From: UBA4661 sp002405405
GTDB lineage: Bacteria; Bacteroidota; Ignavibacteria; Kapaibacteriales; UBA4661
Direction of reading: 5' to 3'
DNA: 10,163 nt
Assembly: GCA_036847245.1 (NCBI GenBank)
Contig: DAIUAL010000123.1
Location: 1 to 10,163 of the forward strand
Shown here: in pieces, positions 6,810 through 10,163 of the stretch
How the letters are laid out: the number at the start of each line of letters is the position of its first letter
How positions within the stretch are numbered: position 1 is the first letter of the stretch
Notes under the pieces: model-generated
Seen by the model: only the letters and a program-made list of their open reading frames with translations
Databases searched by the model: none
Told to the model about the DNA's origin: nothing
Made by a program: the position numbers and the translations under genes

Positions 6810-8228
6810 TTAAGCGTCTTTATCCACGATGGCAACCATCAACTCTGCTTCGGCAACAACTTCGCCGTGTACAAGCGCTTTTGCAGCTAATTGACATGTG
6901 TTCATACGCTGCCGTGTCATGGTAACATCAAAAAATAATTGGTCGCCCGGCACAACAGGCTTGCGGAACTTGGCATTATTGATACCCATAAAAAACGCAA
7001 GTTTTTGCTTACCGTCAGCATCATGAAGTTTATCACCACTCAGAAGCATCATACCTCCTGCTTGTGCCATCGCTTCGATGATAAGTACACCAGGCATGAT
7101 AGGTTTGCCGGGAAAATGTCCTTGAAAGAATGGCTCATTCATGGTTACATTCTTGTACGCCAAAATGCGCTTATTCTCAACATCAAATTCTGTAACACGA
7201 TCAACCAATAAGAACGGATAGCGATGTGGTAAAACATTCATAATGGAATTAATATCAAACACGATATTGTCCTGCTTTTTAGTTTGATATTTCTTGATAA
7301 TTTTCTTCTGCTCGTAGAGTTTGCGTACCTTGCGAGCGAATTCGACATTGCTGGCATGACCCGGGCGTGCAGCCAGAATTTGTGCCTGCATAGGGACACC
7401 GACAAGTGCTAAATCACCAAGCATATCGAGTAGCTTATGGCGCGCAGGTTCATTTTTAAAGCGCAACTGCGTATTATTGAGGAATCCACTTTCACCTACC
7501 GTAACATTCTCTGATAATCCGAGCGAACGCATTAAATCACGCAGTTCATTATCCGACATATCTTTATCCACAATCACAACAGCATTATCTAAACCACCGC
7601 CTTTGATAAGTCCTTGCTTGTGGAGCATTTCAACTTCAGTGAGAAAACAAAATGTTCGTGCCGCCGCGAACTCATCTTTGAATTCACGTTGTAAATCGAA
7701 GAGCCCCGTATGCTGCGAGCCAAGAGCAGGATTATAGTAATCTACCATAACCGTCAATCGAAAATCATTGGCTAACGGCAAAGCAACAATATCAATTCCT
7801 TTTGCTTCGTTCTTGTAGTGAATAGTTTGATCTATTACCAAATAGTCACGAGGTACTTTTTGGTCAATCAATGTTGTTTTTTCTAAGACTTCAACAAACG
7901 GTAAAGCGCTACCATCACCTACGGGCGGCTCATTAGCAGAGATTTCAATTTTACAATTATCAATACCCATACCCACAAGTGCAGCAAGAACATGCTCTAC
8001 GGTATGTGCTTTTGCGTCGCCAACGGCGATAGTTGTGCCACGAGAAATATCAACAACATTATCAACAAGTGCAGGAATCTCAGGAGCAGAGGGCAAGTCT
8101 GTCCGCACAAAGCGGTAACCATAGTTTTCCGGAGCAGGATGAAATGTTACAGTTGAAAGATTACCCGTATGTAATCCTATACCGCTGAATGATACTGCAT
8201 CTTGAATGGTTTGCTGATTGATGACCAT
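6810..8228 (-). CDS. lpxC-fabZ: Bifunctional LpxC deacetylase / FabZ dehydratase fusion
   Basis: The N-terminal half is LpxC, the zinc deacetylase acting on UDP-3-O-acyl-GlcNAc (the committed step of lipid A synthesis). The C-terminal half is FabZ, which dehydrates 3-hydroxyacyl-ACP in fatty acid elongation. In the 472 residues, LpxC (1 to about 305) shows SFSGIGLHTG (13-22), HTVEHVLAAL with Glu78 and zinc ligand His79, HKLLDMLGDL with His264 and Asp268, and RPGHASN with His291. A Lys-rich linker (about 303-320) leads to FabZ (322-472), with LPHRYPFLLVDRV, GHFPGKPIMPG (catalytic His371) and LIIEAMAQAGG (catalytic Glu385). Both active sites look intact. ATG 8228, with GAAGG just upstream, is preferred to the longer TTG 8255. 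Fused LpxC-FabZ is established for Bacteroidota and Chlorobiota. It follows ispG after 60 nt and precedes lpxA by 37 nt; both halves share the 3-hydroxyacyl-ACP pool with LpxA. Confidence 0.98.
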   Translation of the reverse strand: MVINQQTIQDAVSFSGIGLHTGNLSTVTFHPAPENYGYRFVRTDLPSAPEIPALVDNVVDISRGTTIAVGDAKAHTVEHVLAALVGMGIDNCKIEISANEPPVGDGSALPFVEVLEKTTLIDQKVPRDYLVIDQTIHYKNEAKGIDIVALPLANDFRLTVMVDYYNPALGSQHTGLFDLQREFKDEFAAARTFCFLTEVEMLHKQGLIKGGGLDNAVVIVDKDMSDNELRDLMRSLGLSENVTVGESGFLNNTQLRFKNEPARHKLLDMLGDLALVGVPMQAQILAARPGHASNVEFARKVRKLYEQKKIIKKYQTKKQDNIVFDINSIMNVLPHRYPFLLVDRVTEFDVENKRILAYKNVTMNEPFFQGHFPGKPIMPGVLIIEAMAQAGGMMLLSGDKLHDADGKQKLAFFMGINNAKFRKPVVPGDQLFFDVTMTRQRMNTCQLAAKALVHGEVVAEAELMVAIVDKDA

Positions 8229-8288
8229 AGTGCCTTCTACAAAAAATGATGACAAACTCGGCTGTTATCTTATTTACGCTGTTTATAC

Positions 8289-9437
8289 TTATTCTGCTTC
8301 TTGTGGCTGAAATGCTTGAATTTCTTCTAACACAGCAGAGACAATTTCATCTTCCTTGATACGACGCACAACTTCACCTTTGCGATACAAAATAGCAACA
8401 CCTTTACCGGCAGCAATACCGATATCAGCTTCACTTGCTTCACCGGGACCATTGACCACACAGCCAAGCAATGCTACCTTGACAGGCTTTTTAATACCTT
8501 TTACCGCATCTTCAAGTTGATTGGTAATCGAGAACAGATCAACCTCTAAACGTCCGCAAGTTGGGCAAGCGATAATTTCTACAGTTCGTTGCGCCAAACC
8601 AAGCGAACGGAGAATTTCTTTACCAACCTCCACTTCTTTTTCCGGCTCGTCAGTGAGAGAGACACGAATAGTATCGCCAATGCCCTCAGCAAGTAAAGTT
8701 CCGATACCAACTGCCGATTTGATAGTACCGACGCGGGGCGTACCTGCTTCAGTTACTCCTAAGTGGAGTGGATAATCTGTGCGCTCTGCAAGCATTCGAT
8801 ATGCTTCAATCATCAAGCGTACATCCGTTGATTTCACCGAAATCACAATATCATCAAAGCCGCACTCCTCAGCAATACCTGCATGACGCATTGCGCTCTC
8901 GAACAAAGCCTCAGGGGTTGGATAGCCATATTTTTCAAGAATGTCTTTTTCAAGCGAACCTGAATTTACACCAATACGGATAGGAATCTGCCGTTCTTTT
9001 GCTTTGTTCAGAACTTGTTCGATACGTTCGCGTGAGCCGATATTACCTGGATTAATACGCACTTTCGCAACACCTGCTTCAATCGCTTTCAGAGCAAAAA
9101 TATGGTTGAAATGAATATCCGCAACGATGGGTACATTGACCTGTTTGACAATATCACCAATAGCATCAGCGGCATACTTGTCATTAATGGTAATTCGAAC
9201 GATATCCACACCGGCTTCTTCGCAGCGGCGTACTTGCTCAACTGTAGCCGCAATATCCGATGTTTTTGTTTTAGTCATGGTCTGCACGCTGATCGGTGCA
9301 TTTCCACCAACAGGAATATGCCCTACCATAACTTGACGTGATTTTCTACGGCGAAAGGGGTAGGTTGCCATGGGCTGTTCATGCGGCTGAGCATGAGCAT
9401 TAGTACCATTCAAAACAGGAAGCTCAAGTGTACTCAT
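8289..9437 (-). CDS. ispG: 4-hydroxy-3-methylbut-2-enyl diphosphate synthase
   Basis: IspG (GcpE) is the [4Fe-4S] enzyme converting MEcPP to HMBPP in the MEP isoprenoid pathway, which feeds undecaprenyl phosphate and quinones. In the 382 residues from ATG 9437 the TIM-barrel part carries RRRKSRQVMVGHIPVGG (29-45), VPIVADIHF (102-110), RINPGNIG (127-134), IRIGVNSGSLEKD (153-165) and LHLGVTEAG (224-232). The Fe-S part carries Cys291 and Cys294 in ACPTCGR, Cys326 in GCVVNGPGE, and Glu333. All four cluster ligands are therefore present. The length matches the short E. coli type (372), not the long form with a large insert found in many Bacteroidota. The start is uncertain: GTG 9503 gives 404 residues, ATG 9371 gives 360, and none has a clear ribosome site. 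It is the first gene of the ispG, lpxC-fabZ, lpxA cluster. Confidence 0.96.
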   Translation of the reverse strand: MSTLELPVLNGTNAHAQPHEQPMATYPFRRRKSRQVMVGHIPVGGNAPISVQTMTKTKTSDIAATVEQVRRCEEAGVDIVRITINDKYAADAIGDIVKQVNVPIVADIHFNHIFALKAIEAGVAKVRINPGNIGSRERIEQVLNKAKERQIPIRIGVNSGSLEKDILEKYGYPTPEALFESAMRHAGIAEECGFDDIVISVKSTDVRLMIEAYRMLAERTDYPLHLGVTEAGTPRVGTIKSAVGIGTLLAEGIGDTIRVSLTDEPEKEVEVGKEILRSLGLAQRTVEIIACPTCGRLEVDLFSITNQLEDAVKGIKKPVKVALLGCVVNGPGEASEADIGIAAGKGVAILYRKGEVVRRIKEDEIVSAVLEEIQAFQPQEAE

Positions 9438-9786
9438 AAGGTCGAAGCAAGATGAATGTGAGAATAAAAATGTCATTTGCGGTACTATGCTTGTAATAAG
9501 CACGTGCCATCTTTTATTGGTAATCCCCTACTAATGAAAGGTATGCGTGTTTTGCTTATATAATTCGCTAAGGCATATCGAAACTACGAATTTTACCCTG
9601 AATGTCCGTAGCGTTTTCACGTCAAAGTTATGCAAGAGTGTGTGGATTTCCATATTGCACCATAGTATTCTCTCATCAATCAGAATGTAAAGTCTGTTCT
9701 TGTTTTACACTATAGGTGTGCCGTAACTTGCCGTTTCGTTTATTCGCATTTGTTTGTTTTTACTGTTGCCGCTTTCCTTTTTCTTT
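9438..9786. other. Divergent intergenic region between ispG and uvrA
   Basis: This 349-nt stretch holds no convincing gene. On the minus strand a Bacteroidota-type -7 element, TAACTTTG, lies at 9630-9623, but no TTG sits 19-21 nt upstream, so it is only a weak candidate ispG promoter with a long leader. For uvrA no exact TAnnTTTG is present; TACACTATAGG around 9706-9716 resembles a -10 region without a matching -35. The last 56 nt before ATG 9787 are T-rich and contain only three A bases, with no Shine-Dalgarno. No hairpin terminator or large inverted repeat is seen. Confidence 0.4.
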
Positions 9787-10163
9787 ATGCCTCGTTCTGC
9801 AAAAAAACAATCTGCACCTTCTCTTTCTGCACACGATTCCGCTGAAAGCATACACACTCCCACTCTGCCCTCATCAGCACTACCAACTTCTTTTATGACG
9901 GCTGATGGTGAATATACACACATTGTTGTACGTGGTGCACGCGAGCATAATCTGAAGAATATCAATGTTGAAATTCCTCGTGAGCAATTAGTTGTTATTA
10001 CCGGTTTATCAGGATCAGGCAAATCTTCACTTGCTTTTGATACACTATATGCCGAGGGGCAACGCCGTTATGTGGAATCACTGTCGGCATATGCACGACA
10101 ATTTTTGGAAACCATGGAAAAACCTGACGTAGACACAATCGAGGGTTTATCACCGGCAATTTC
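9787..10163 (+). CDS. uvrA: UvrABC excision nuclease subunit A, 5' end only
   Basis: UvrA is the dimeric ABC-type ATPase that finds bulky DNA lesions and loads UvrB in nucleotide excision repair. The 125 visible codons contain the diagnostic N-terminal sequence: IVVRGAREHNLKNINVEIPR (about 45-64), Walker A motif GLSGSGKSS (73-81), FDTLYAEGQRRYVESLSAYA and RQFLETMEKPDVDTIEGLSP. The rest, normally more than 800 residues, is beyond the window. ATG 9787 is the first ATG in frame and adds a Ser/Pro/Thr-rich stretch of 36 residues before ATG 9895, which is nearer the usual UvrA start. Neither has a visible Shine-Dalgarno, so the start is open. It is transcribed away from ispG. Confidence 0.96.
   Translation, partial: MPRSAKKQSAPSLSAHDSAESIHTPTLPSSALPTSFMTADGEYTHIVVRGAREHNLKNINVEIPREQLVVITGLSGSGKSSLAFDTLYAEGQRRYVESLSAYARQFLETMEKPDVDTIEGLSPAI

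Noticed and set aside
9727..9786. Hydrophobic stretch in frame upstream of uvrA resembling a signal peptide
   Set aside because: T-rich DNA gives Phe and Leu codons by chance, there is no ATG start, and UvrA is a cytoplasmic protein.
1..10163. Search for CRISPR arrays, insertion sequences, phage genes or attachment sites
   Set aside because: No spaced direct repeats, transposase motifs or terminal inverted repeats were seen. The tRNA-His 3' end (2530-2548) shows no second copy in the window, so no integrated element is indicated.

Overview
The window looks like a chromosomal housekeeping segment from a Gram-negative bacterium of the Bacteroidota/Chlorobiota (FCB) superphylum. Three things point there. 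LpxC and FabZ are fused into one polypeptide, a known trait of that group. Two upstream regions carry the Bacteroidota-type promoter pattern TTG-N20-TAnnTTTG. Envelope genes of the TonB/SPOR type are present. The genus cannot be read from the sequence. The DNA is moderately AT-rich, and no mobile element, CRISPR array or phage gene is visible.

Layout from left to right. The 5' part of ptsI (Enzyme I of the PTS) runs leftwards off the window from 1557, behind a sigma70-like promoter. Upstream on the same strand is a small Ser/Thr-rich gene (2261-1740) of unknown function. It has its own promoter and Shine-Dalgarno site but is cut by one in-frame TAA. Facing the other way is tRNA-His(GTG) (2475-2548), followed by a perfect 12-bp hairpin terminator with T tracts on both strands. 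On the minus strand, a large His-rich SPOR-domain membrane protein (5359-3479) is followed by a TonB-family protein (3422-2646). They are probably co-transcribed and end at the same bidirectional terminator.

A short TPR protein with a strong ribosome binding site (5624-5971) lies on the plus strand. It converges on a leftward cluster that in transcription order is ispG, lpxC-fabZ and lpxA (9437 to 6002). This cluster joins an Fe-S enzyme of the MEP isoprenoid pathway to the first two committed steps of lipid A synthesis and the dehydratase of fatty acid elongation. Divergent from ispG, the 5' end of uvrA (excision repair ATPase) starts at 9787 and runs off the right edge.

Taken together, most of the window serves the cell envelope: lipid A precursor synthesis, peptidoglycan binding and outer-membrane energy transduction, and undecaprenyl precursor supply via the MEP pathway. 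The rest covers sugar-PTS signalling, translation and DNA repair. No novel multi-gene system is evident. The most unusual items are the gene with a single nonsense codon, the SPOR protein with a histidine-studded periplasmic linker, and the altered phosphohistidine motif of Enzyme I.
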